64,000 nucleotides of DNA from Pseudomonas helvetica (GTDB lineage Bacteria > Pseudomonadota > Gammaproteobacteria > Pseudomonadales > Pseudomonadaceae): contig NZ_CP150917.1 in the NCBI RefSeq assembly GCF_039908645.1, positions 1,088,501 through 1,152,500 of the forward strand, read 5' to 3'. How positions within the stretch are numbered: position 1 is the stretch's first letter; each line of letters opens with the position of its first letter. The position numbers and the translations under genes were made by a program. The notes under the pieces were generated by a model. It ran no database searches. It worked only from the letters and a program-made list of their open reading frames with translations, and was not told the DNA's origin. Below, piece by piece: positions 57,879 to 64,000 of the stretch.

Positions 57879-57979
57879 CGGAGTGAGGGCCTTACCCGGT
57901 CGACTTGCTCCCTGAGCCTGGCGCCACAAGCATCAGGCCCGACAACGGCACGCTGACCCGGCGTGCAAGGAGCCGTTTC

Positions 57980-59077
57980 ATGCCTCGTAACAAGGTCGAC
58001 CTTCCCTATACCCGTTATTTATCCCCCGACGGCCAGGCATTGAGCGAACTTCCCGCCTGGGCCGACGACTTCAATCTGCTGACCCGCCTCTACCGGCAAA
58101 TGGTCCTGACCCGTCTCTTCGATCAAAAAGCCGTCGCCCTGCAACGCACCGGGCGCATCGGCACTTACGCGCCGACCCTCGGCCAGGAAGCGATCGGCGT
58201 GGCCGTCGGCAGCCTGATGCATCCTGAGGACGTGCTGATCCCGTATTACCGCGACACTGGCGTGCAATTGATGCGCGGGGTGCGCATGGAAGAGATTTTG
58301 CTGTACTGGGGCGGCGATGAGCGCGGCAGCGACTTTGCCGAGCCGGCGGCGGTCGAGGACTTCCCGATCTGCGTGCCGATCGCCACCCAGGCGCTGCACG
58401 CGTGCGGAGTCGCCAGTGCATTCAAGATTCGTGGCGAGCACCGGGTGGCGGTGACCACCTGCGGCGATGGTGCCACCAGCAAGGGCGACTTTCTTGAGGC
58501 CTTGAACGTCGCGGGGGCCTGGCAGTTGCCGGTGGTGTTCGTGATCAACAACAACCAGTGGGCGATCTCGGTGCCTCGGCGGATTCAATGCGCGGCGCCG
58601 ACCCTGGCACAGAAGGCGATCGGCGCCGGTTTCCACGGTGAGCAAGTCGATGGCAACGACATAATCGCAGTCTACGACCGGGTGCAAATCGCCCTCGAGC
58701 GCGCGCGTCACGGTAAAGGTCCGGTGTTGCTGGAGTGCGTGAGTTACCGCCTCGGCGATCACACCACCGCAGACGACGCGACCCGCTATCGCCCGGCCGA
58801 AGAGGTCAAACAGGCCTGGCTTGAAGAACCGGTAAAACGCTTGCAACGTTATCTGGCCGGGCAGGGCGTGTGGGACGAAGGGCGTGAACAGGCGCTGATT
58901 GCCGAATGTCAGGCGCTGGTGCAGGGCGCTGTGGATAACTTCGATGCGGCTGGCCAACAGTCAGCTGAATCGGTGATCGATCACGTTTATGCCCAGTGGC
59001 CGGCGGCTTTGGCCGAGCAGCGCGAGTGGTTGCTCGAACGCGCGGCGCGCCGAGCAGGAGGGCCCGCCCATGAGTAA
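57980..59077 (+). CDS. 2-oxoacid dehydrogenase E1 alpha subunit
   Basis: A 365-residue thiamine-diphosphate subunit decarboxylating a 2-oxoacid, probably branched-chain because of the upstream leucine dehydrogenase gene; sequence alone also fits pyruvate dehydrogenase (PdhA type). The cofactor motif is CGDGATSKGDFLEALN with NNNQWAISVPRR, and phosphorylation-loop-like SYRLGDHTTADDATRYR. The ATG at 57980 follows AAGGAG; the frame from 57905 has no ribosome site. Its end overlaps the E1 beta gene by 8 bases. Confidence 0.9.
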   Translation: MPRNKVDLPYTRYLSPDGQALSELPAWADDFNLLTRLYRQMVLTRLFDQKAVALQRTGRIGTYAPTLGQEAIGVAVGSLMHPEDVLIPYYRDTGVQLMRGVRMEEILLYWGGDERGSDFAEPAAVEDFPICVPIATQALHACGVASAFKIRGEHRVAVTTCGDGATSKGDFLEALNVAGAWQLPVVFVINNNQWAISVPRRIQCAAPTLAQKAIGAGFHGEQVDGNDIIAVYDRVQIALERARHGKGPVLLECVSYRLGDHTTADDATRYRPAEEVKQAWLEEPVKRLQRYLAGQGVWDEGREQALIAECQALVQGAVDNFDAAGQQSAESVIDHVYAQWPAALAEQREWLLERAARRAGGPAHE

Positions 59078-60056
59078 CGGCAAAGTCACGCTGCTGGAGG
59101 CGATCAACCTGGCGTTGCATCGAGCGATGCGCGAGGACGAAAACGTGATTGTGCTCGGTGAGGACGTTGGCGTGAACGGCGGTGTGTTTCGCGCCACGCT
59201 AGGATTGCGCGACAGCTTTGGCTTCAAGCGGGTGATCGATACGCCGCTGGCCGAAACCATGCTCGGCGGGCTGGTGATCGGCATGGCGGCCCAAGGTTTG
59301 AAACCGGTGCTGGAAATCCAGTTCATGGGCTTCATCTACGCGGCCATGGAGCACCTGGTGTCGCACGCCAGCCGCATGCGCAATCGCACGCGCGGGCGGA
59401 TCACTTGCCCGATGGTGCTGCGCACACCGATGGGCGCGGGCATTCGTGCGCCGGAACATCACAGTGAAAGCACCGAGGCGCTGTTTGCGCATATCCCAGG
59501 GTTACGCGTGGTGATTCCTTCGTCACCGGCGCGGGCTTATGGGCTACTGCTGGCGGCCATCGATGACCCGGACCCGGTGATCTTTCTCGAACCGACGCGG
59601 CTCTACCGAATGAACCCGCAACCGTTGATCGACGATGGCAAACGCCTGCCGCTCGATACCTGCTTCACCTTGCGTGAAGGCAGCGATATCACCCTGATCA
59701 GCTGGGGCGCCAGCGTCATGGAAACCTTGCAGGCGGCCGATGCGCTGGCGGAACAAGGGATTTCGGCCGAGGTGATCGATGTCGCGAGCATCAAGCCGCT
59801 GGACCTCGACACGCTGGAGGCCTCGGTGCGCAAGACCGGCCGTTGCGTGATCGTCCATGAAGCGCCACGAACCTGTGGCGTCGGCGCGGAAATCGCCGCC
59901 AGCCTCTATGAACGTGCGTTGCTGGATTTGCAGGCGCCGATTCTGCGGGTCACCGCGCCGGACATTCCGCCACCGCTGTATCGGCAAGAGTTGCTGTACA
60001 TGCCCAACGTCGAAGACATCCTTCACGCCTGCGACAGCGTGCTGCACCACTTCTAA
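59070..60056 (+). CDS. 2-oxoacid dehydrogenase E1 beta subunit
   Basis: A 328-residue partner of E1 alpha completing the thiamine-diphosphate site. Family signs: VTLLEAINLALHRAMREDENV at the start, VIVLGEDVGVNGGVFRAT with the cofactor-activating Glu, DTPLAETMLGGLVIGMAAQG, APEHHSESTEALFAHIPGL with catalytic His residues, and a C-terminal transketolase domain (DVASIKPLDLDTL). The start at 59070 lies inside the E1 alpha end, a coupled overlap. The E2 gene follows 28 bases later. Confidence 0.93.
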   Translation: MSNGKVTLLEAINLALHRAMREDENVIVLGEDVGVNGGVFRATLGLRDSFGFKRVIDTPLAETMLGGLVIGMAAQGLKPVLEIQFMGFIYAAMEHLVSHASRMRNRTRGRITCPMVLRTPMGAGIRAPEHHSESTEALFAHIPGLRVVIPSSPARAYGLLLAAIDDPDPVIFLEPTRLYRMNPQPLIDDGKRLPLDTCFTLREGSDITLISWGASVMETLQAADALAEQGISAEVIDVASIKPLDLDTLEASVRKTGRCVIVHEAPRTCGVGAEIAASLYERALLDLQAPILRVTAPDIPPPLYRQELLYMPNVEDILHACDSVLHHF

Positions 60057-60084
60057 AGAGGCGCCTGAGGCCCGGGAGGCTGCA

Positions 60085-61194
60085 ATGAAATATTTCAAAC
60101 TGCCTGACTTGGGCGAAGGGCTTCAAGAAGCGGAAATCGTCGAATGGCACGTCAAGGTCGGCGATACGGTGAAGGCCGATCAACTGTTGGTTTCGGTGGA
60201 AACTGCCAAGGCCCTGGTGGATATTCCCGCACCTTACGACGGTGTGGTGGCGAAAACCTTCGGCGGTGAAGGTGACATCCTGCACGTCGGCGAGCCCTTG
60301 CTGGGGTATGAAGGCGAGGCGGATGCCGGCACGGTGGTGGGGCGGCTTGAAGGCGGTGGCAGCCATCAGGACGATCAGTTTTTCGTTGGCGCCGCGCCCT
60401 CGACCCGTGAACACATGAGTCCTCGCGCAACCCCGGCGGTGCGGCAACTGGCCCGGCAACTGGGCGTCGAGTTGACTGGGCTGAGCGGGTCCGGCCCCGA
60501 TGGGCTGATCACCCGCAGCGACGTGGAAAGTGCCTCGCAAACCGCGCGCGACAAATTTGGCGGGGAGAAGCTGCGCGGGGTGCGCCGCAGCATGGCGCAA
60601 AACATGGCCAGGTCCCACGCGGAGGTGGTGCCGGTGACCATCTACGCCGATGCCGACCTGCATCGCTGGGGCCGTGCCCGCGATCCGTTGATCCGTTTGG
60701 CCAAGGCCATGGCGGCTGCCTGTGCCGTGGAGCCGATGCTCAACAGTGGCTTTGATGGCAAGTCCTTGTCGATCAAGCACCACGACGCCCTGAATCTGGG
60801 CATTGCCGTCGACACCCCCGATGGTTTGTTCGTGCCGGTGTTGCGCGATGTGGGTAATCGCTCGTTAGATGATTTGAAAGAAGGCATCACCCGCTTGCGC
60901 GCCGACGTGCAGGCGCGTTCGATCCCGGCCAAGGAAATGATGGGCGCGACCCTGACCTTGTCGAACTTCGGCACCATGTTCGGGCGCTATGCCAACCCGG
61001 TAGTCGTACCGCCGCAAGTAGCAATTCTTGCCGCCGGAGCCATTCGTGACGAGCCAGTGGCAATGGACGGCAAGGTGCTGGTGCACCCGATACTGCCGCT
61101 GTCGCTGACCTTCGATCACCGGGTGGTGACGGGAGGGGAAGCGGCACGGTTCTTCAAGGTGTTGGTCGAGGCACTGGAACAACCGGACAGTTGA
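60085..61194 (+). CDS. 2-oxoacid dehydrogenase E2 (dihydrolipoyl acyltransferase)
   Basis: A 369-residue core subunit. The N-terminal lipoyl domain shows KLPDLGEGLQEAEIVEWHV and the lipoylated Lys in VETAKALVDIP. The peripheral-subunit-binding domain is ATPAVRQLARQLGVELTGL with GPDGLITRSDV. The C-terminal catalytic domain ends with SLTFDHRVVTGGEAARFF; the usual DHRxxDG box here has Thr349 in place of Asp, with His345 kept. No E3 (lipoamide dehydrogenase) gene follows, so a shared E3 from elsewhere is needed. The ATG at 60085 follows GGGAGG. Confidence 0.92.
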   Translation: MKYFKLPDLGEGLQEAEIVEWHVKVGDTVKADQLLVSVETAKALVDIPAPYDGVVAKTFGGEGDILHVGEPLLGYEGEADAGTVVGRLEGGGSHQDDQFFVGAAPSTREHMSPRATPAVRQLARQLGVELTGLSGSGPDGLITRSDVESASQTARDKFGGEKLRGVRRSMAQNMARSHAEVVPVTIYADADLHRWGRARDPLIRLAKAMAAACAVEPMLNSGFDGKSLSIKHHDALNLGIAVDTPDGLFVPVLRDVGNRSLDDLKEGITRLRADVQARSIPAKEMMGATLTLSNFGTMFGRYANPVVVPPQVAILAAGAIRDEPVAMDGKVLVHPILPLSLTFDHRVVTGGEAARFFKVLVEALEQPDS

Positions 61195-61206
61195 AACGCG
61201 GGCATG

Positions 61207-61238
61207 AAAAAGGCCCTGAGTCAGTGACTCAGGGCCTA
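61207..61238 (-). terminator. Terminator of yebG
   Basis: AGGCCCTGAGTCA-GTGACTCAGGGCCT (one base overlap at the centre) preceded by AAAA on the plus strand gives a hairpin and T run on the minus strand. It also lies just after the E2 stop. Confidence 0.85.
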
Positions 61239-61255
61239 TTCAATTCGGGCGTTGC

Positions 61256-61597
61256 TTACTTCGCGGGCTTAGCCGATTTTGCGGGTTTGGCAGGTTCCGC
61301 TGGCTCGGCTGGTTCCGTTGGCTCTGCAGGTGCAGCGGCTGCAACCGGCACGTTGAGCAATTCGGACAGGGCGTCCGGCTGGCTCTTGAACGCCTTGGCG
61401 AACACATCGCGGTTTTTCGCCATGTAGATCCCGGCTTCTTCCACCTGTTGCTCGGTCAGCGACGGAACCGCTTTTTGCAACACTTCAGCCAGCAATTCGG
61501 CCAGTTCGAGCATTTTGTCATGACGGTCAGCTTCGGCTTTATCCATGAACAAGCGCTCCAGATCTCGGCTGCTGCGGTATACCACTTCGACGGCCAT
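61256..61597 (-). CDS. yebG: YebG-family DNA-damage-inducible protein
   Basis: A 113-residue cytoplasmic protein resembling E. coli YebG: it opens MAVEVVYRSSRDLERLFMD, has KAEADRHDKMLELAELLAEVL and EEAGIYMAKNRDVFAKAF. The C-terminus is a low-complexity tail of Ala-Glu-Pro and Ala-Lys-Pro units (AEPTEPAEPAEPAKPAK) about 25 residues long. A perfect LexA box lies 44 bases before the start, so SOS control is expected. It ends in its own terminator. Function is unknown beyond damage induction. Confidence 0.88.
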   Translation of the reverse strand: MAVEVVYRSSRDLERLFMDKAEADRHDKMLELAELLAEVLQKAVPSLTEQQVEEAGIYMAKNRDVFAKAFKSQPDALSELLNVPVAAAAPAEPTEPAEPAEPAKPAKSAKPAK

Positions 61598-61640
61598 TCA
61601 CCACCTCACATGCCTTCACGATAGTTGTCTTTTGCGACTA

Positions 61641-61656
61641 CTGTATTTATATACAG
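61641..61656. promoter_or_regulatory. LexA (SOS) box of yebG
   Basis: CTGTATTTATATACAG fits CTGT-N8-ACAG, the LexA consensus, with the AT-rich centre typical of strong boxes. It is 44 bases upstream of the yebG start. Confidence 0.9.
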
Positions 61657-61761
61657 CCAAAAGGATAAGCGAATCCCTGCGCTTTGGGTAGTGGCTTTTT
61701 AATGTAGACCGGATTCAGGATTTGTCAGGCGGAGCGAGTGGCCCAATCGCTGGTAATAGCT

Positions 61762-61944
61762 CCCGTTACTGCCGTAGCAGCTGTCGAGCCTGCGAGGCTG
61801 CGTCCGGCCGCAAAGCGGTCGTAAAATCAGGCAATGCGTTCTTTCAGGCGAACCGCGTATCCAGGATTTGCGAGGACTGCGCCCGATCGCGGTCCGCCTC
61901 TGACGCAGCCTCGCAGGCTCGACAGCTGCTACGGCAATAACGGG
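61762..61944. repeat. Large inverted repeat with perfect 35-base arms
   Basis: The segment at 61770-61804 (starting TGCCGTAGCAGCTGTCGAGC) is the exact reverse complement of 61902-61936, and the match extends outward with one mismatch (CCCGTTAC against ATAACGGG). The loop is about 97 bases. It resembles a REP-type doublet with long arms and lies between yebG and the next gene. Short direct repeats (GGCAATAACG) follow the right arm. Confidence 0.85.
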
Positions 61945-61981
61945 AGTTACGGCAATAACGAGAGTTAGGCGCAGGCCGTGG

Positions 61982-62686
61982 TTACTGTGCCGCGATGCTG
62001 TAGCCGTCGAACGCCGTCTGCTGTTGCAGGGCGGTGACGATGGCTTTGCGGGTGGCCGGTTGTTCGGTACCGGCATTGTCGATGAAGGTCTCGCTGGCAA
62101 GCTCTGCCTCGTCGCCTTCACCCACAAAGGTGAAACCGAGGAATTCGAAGGCTTCACGGTCGACGTACGGTTTGGAGCGCGGATTGCGCAGCGGCAGGCT
62201 GACGCTGACACCGTCCTTGCTGATGCTGAACACTTCGATTTCTTTCTTGGCGCGGGCTGCTTTGCTCTTGCCGGCGCTTGGGTTGCTGATGGCCTGATGG
62301 GTCTGGTTCAGCACTTTCAGCGCCAGGCCGTAGACCAGCTCCTGAAAGTCTGGGTCATCCTTGAAGCTCGACAGAATCCGGCTGATCGGGAACTTGCTGC
62401 TCAGGTCTTCCAGGGCTGCGATATCGGCGGCCTCGGCGTCCTTGAGTTGTTTGAGTTCGCCCATCAGTTCGTAGGCTTTGTCGTCGTCGAAGCGGTCGTG
62501 AGCCTGGCGGATGGCCGCGCGAAGCTCGCGAATCTGGTCGCTTTCTTTCGAGGTGTGGAAGGCGTCCAGGACCATCTCGCTGATGGTTTTGGCCTGCGGC
62601 ACGTGTTGTGAAAGATTGATGGAGTTTTCGTATTCCGCTTTGGACGACAAGGTGATTACGGATTCAGCGGTGTTGGAATCTGGCAT
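61982..62686 (-). CDS. Unknown conserved protein, coiled coil plus small C-terminal domain (234 aa)
   Basis: I do not recognise a named family. The frame has an ATG at 62686 with an A-rich leader. Residues about 40-100 look like a coiled coil (DQIRELRAAIRQAHDRFDDD, KAYELMGELKQLKDAEAADI), then a Lys-rich linker (GKSKAARAKKEIEVF) and a beta-rich part with SVSLPLRNPRSKPYVDREAF. No signal peptide or membrane segment. The layout of helical N-terminus and basic linker would suit a nucleoid or scaffold protein, but that is a guess. It stands alone, ahead of the large inverted repeat. Confidence 0.75.
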   Translation of the reverse strand: MPDSNTAESVITLSSKAEYENSINLSQHVPQAKTISEMVLDAFHTSKESDQIRELRAAIRQAHDRFDDDKAYELMGELKQLKDAEAADIAALEDLSSKFPISRILSSFKDDPDFQELVYGLALKVLNQTHQAISNPSAGKSKAARAKKEIEVFSISKDGVSVSLPLRNPRSKPYVDREAFEFLGFTFVGEGDEAELASETFIDNAGTEQPATRKAIVTALQQQTAFDGYSIAAQ

Positions 62687-62846
62687 TGAAAATTCACTAC
62701 TTCTTTAAACAGAATTTGAGACGAGAACGGCATCGGCGTTTTCGGGTCGCTTAATCTATTGGACCGCTGCGATGTTGTCACGGACCAACGGACGATCAGG
62801 GCAACACAGCGACCGATGTGACCGCAACAGCGGCCAATCGTTGCGC

Positions 62847-62882
62847 AAAAAAAGCCCCGCGTTCGATTCGAAGGCGGGGCTG
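62847..62882 (-). terminator. Terminator of the DUF6622-like gene
   Basis: AGCCCCGC-and-GCGGGGCT stem with TTCG-rich loop and AAAAAAA before it on the plus strand (T run on the minus strand), about 85 bases beyond the stop at 62968. Confidence 0.82.
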
Positions 62883-62967
62883 GCAGTCCGGCGGGCATTG
62901 GGTATTCAGTTCATTTCGGCGACCAGCACTTCAACCATGGCCTTGGCGATAAAGCGTGGGTTGTTTT

Positions 62968-63480
62968 TTAACCAGCGGGAGCGCTTTTGAGTGCCCGCAG
63001 CGTCATCAACTCGCGGTACAGCGTGATTGCCCGACCGCAAAAGAGCCCGAGCGTAAACCCCGAGGCGATACCGGTGAGTGCCAGCATCTGCACACTGGCC
63101 GAGTGCTCCGGGTGAACGGCGGATTGATAGCCGATGAAGTACTTCACCGCAAAGAACAGCAGAGAGATGTAGAGAATTTTCCAGGTGCCGGGAACGATCA
63201 GGTCTTTACCGTCGCTGTCCAGCGTCAGGCCATGGCGCGAGAACAACGCAATCGCCGCCAGACTGCCCAGAGCGATACCGGCGAGCCAGCTGCCCAGCGC
63301 CAACTCGGGTTGTTCGTGGTAGTTCAGTGAAAAGAATGACCAGAGCGTCAGGATGCCCGGTGTGATGAACAGGGACCGTTTGCTTTCGCGGCTGGGCGTC
63401 CTGGCCCTGAGCCCGTAATAACAGATCAACAGGAAAACCCCGTAGACCCACAGCGGTGTGCCTTGCAGGATATCGAGCAT
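62968..63480 (-). CDS. Membrane protein resembling the DUF6622 family
   Basis: A 170-residue inner-membrane protein with about five hydrophobic segments: LQGTPLWVYGVFLLICYYGL, ITPGILTLWSFFSLNY, LGSWLAGIALGSLAAIALF, WKILYISLLFFAVKYFIGYQ and LTGIASGFTLGLFCG. The opening LQGTPLWVYGVF with RARTPSRESKRS fits the DUF6622 type, from memory. It lies 89 bases downstream of the truncated kinase gene on the same strand, so it may share an operon. Function is unknown. Confidence 0.75.
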   Translation of the reverse strand: MLDILQGTPLWVYGVFLLICYYGLRARTPSRESKRSLFITPGILTLWSFFSLNYHEQPELALGSWLAGIALGSLAAIALFSRHGLTLDSDGKDLIVPGTWKILYISLLFFAVKYFIGYQSAVHPEHSASVQMLALTGIASGFTLGLFCGRAITLYRELMTLRALKSAPAG

Positions 63481-63570
63481 CAGCGGATACCTGCGCGGGG
63501 TTGAGGCGGGGTGGTTTGGTAAAACATGGTCAGCGTCCTTGCTTGAGTCAATGTCAGGGAGGCTAGTGGA

Positions 63571-64000
63571 TTATCGCTGGGGCGAATTCAGATTCATCGA
63601 ACGAACCGCCAACGTGCTCGCCGTTTCCTCATCCACCGGCAGCGAAAAACGGAAGGTCGCGCCTTGTCCTGGCACATCGAGCAAGTGAATCTCGCGGCCA
63701 TGCAGCTGCAGAATCCGGTGCACGATGCGTAATCCCAAACCACCGTCGCGGCGTGCGCCACCAATGTTGAAGGGCCGCAGGAACAAGCCCTCGCGCAGTT
63801 CTGTGGCGATGCCCGGGCCGCTGTCGCTGACGGTGATCTCGACGAACTTGCCTTGCGGGGCAAGGCTGATGTCGATTTCCCCACCATCGGGCGTGTGGCG
63901 CAAGGCGTTGTCGAACAGGTTGGTCAGCACGCGCTCGATCAACCCAAGGTCGGCGCAGACCGCCGAGACATTCGGTGCGAAGCTTGCCTTGAGCTGCACG
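63571..64000 (-). CDS. Sensor histidine kinase, C-terminal part (cut by window)
   Basis: The frame runs to the right edge, so the N-terminal part lies outside the window. The visible 143 residues are a HATPase domain: N-box IERVLTNLFDNALRHTPDGG, G1 box VSDSGPGIATELREG, and G2 box GGLGLRIVHRILQLHGRE, ending ATFRFSLPVD. The input domains and partner regulator cannot be seen. The family cannot be narrowed further from this part. Confidence 0.9.
   Translation of the reverse strand, partial: VQLKASFAPNVSAVCADLGLIERVLTNLFDNALRHTPDGGEIDISLAPQGKFVEITVSDSGPGIATELREGLFLRPFNIGGARRDGGLGLRIVHRILQLHGREIHLLDVPGQGATFRFSLPVDEETASTLAVRSMNLNSPQR

Overview
The window reads as chromosomal DNA of a fluorescent-group Pseudomonas. 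The grounds are the ddlB-ftsQ-ftsA-ftsZ-lpxC gene order, a cyoABCDE oxidase next to norR/hmp, an hmgR-hmgA-fahA-maiA tyrosine-catabolic cluster, an OprD-type porin, DUF3077 and DUF3509 proteins, and several REP-type doublets of the kind scattered through P. fluorescens genomes. Both ends cut genes: ddlB on the left and a sensor kinase on the right. I see no tRNA, rRNA, CRISPR array, insertion sequence or prophage.

Layout. 1-5.4 kb: cell wall, division and lipid A genes (ddlB, ftsQ, ftsA, ftsZ, lpxC) closed by a terminator. 5.7-8.1 kb: an MFS exporter and AraC regulator operon with a broken gene tail upstream. 8.3-11.7 kb: a membrane diguanylate cyclase, an OprD porin and a small exported protein. 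11.9-18.3 kb: a leftward operon of an RND pump (adaptor plus transporter) and a CusRS/CopRS-like two-component system, with a metal-type palindrome in front. 18.4-21.4 kb: small and housekeeping genes (81-aa protein, YkgJ-like cysteine-cluster protein, small exported protein, GNAT, CheV). 21.6-24.5 kb: divergent norR and hmp for nitric oxide detoxification, with three NorR boxes between them. 24.8-31 kb: dsbB and the cytochrome bo3 operon cyoABCDE. 31-33.6 kb: a repeat-rich patch with a decayed toxin-antitoxin locus, a DUF3077 gene, psiE and a DUF3509 gene. 33.8-37.6 kb: a serine utilisation locus (permease, L-serine dehydratase, divergent LysR regulator). 37.9-46.5 kb: an HPF-like protein, then the alpha-2-macroglobulin/PbpC periplasmic defence pair. 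46.8-51.4 kb: an SDR dehydrogenase, an AT-rich gap, and an uncharacterised small protein followed by an 824-aa dermonecrotic-toxin-like protein. 51.5-55.7 kb: tyrosine/homogentisate catabolism. 55.9-61.2 kb: a SirB1-like protein and a branched-chain amino acid/2-oxoacid dehydrogenase operon. 61.2-64 kb: yebG under a LexA box, a large inverted repeat, two unknown proteins and a truncated histidine kinase.

Most promising points: (1) the leucine-dehydrogenase homologue has valine where the family has its catalytic lysine; (2) the two-gene toxin-like module lies in AT-rich DNA; (3) the toxin-antitoxin remnant has lost its helix-turn-helix by an internal deletion; (4) a TGACA-n4-TGTCA palindrome precedes a drug-type RND pump paired with a metal-type two-component system; (5) three NorR boxes sit beside an imperfect sigma-54 promoter. 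I did not find a convincing wholly new multi-gene system; the toxin module is the nearest candidate. All family assignments come from reading the sequence and recalled family features; no database search was run.
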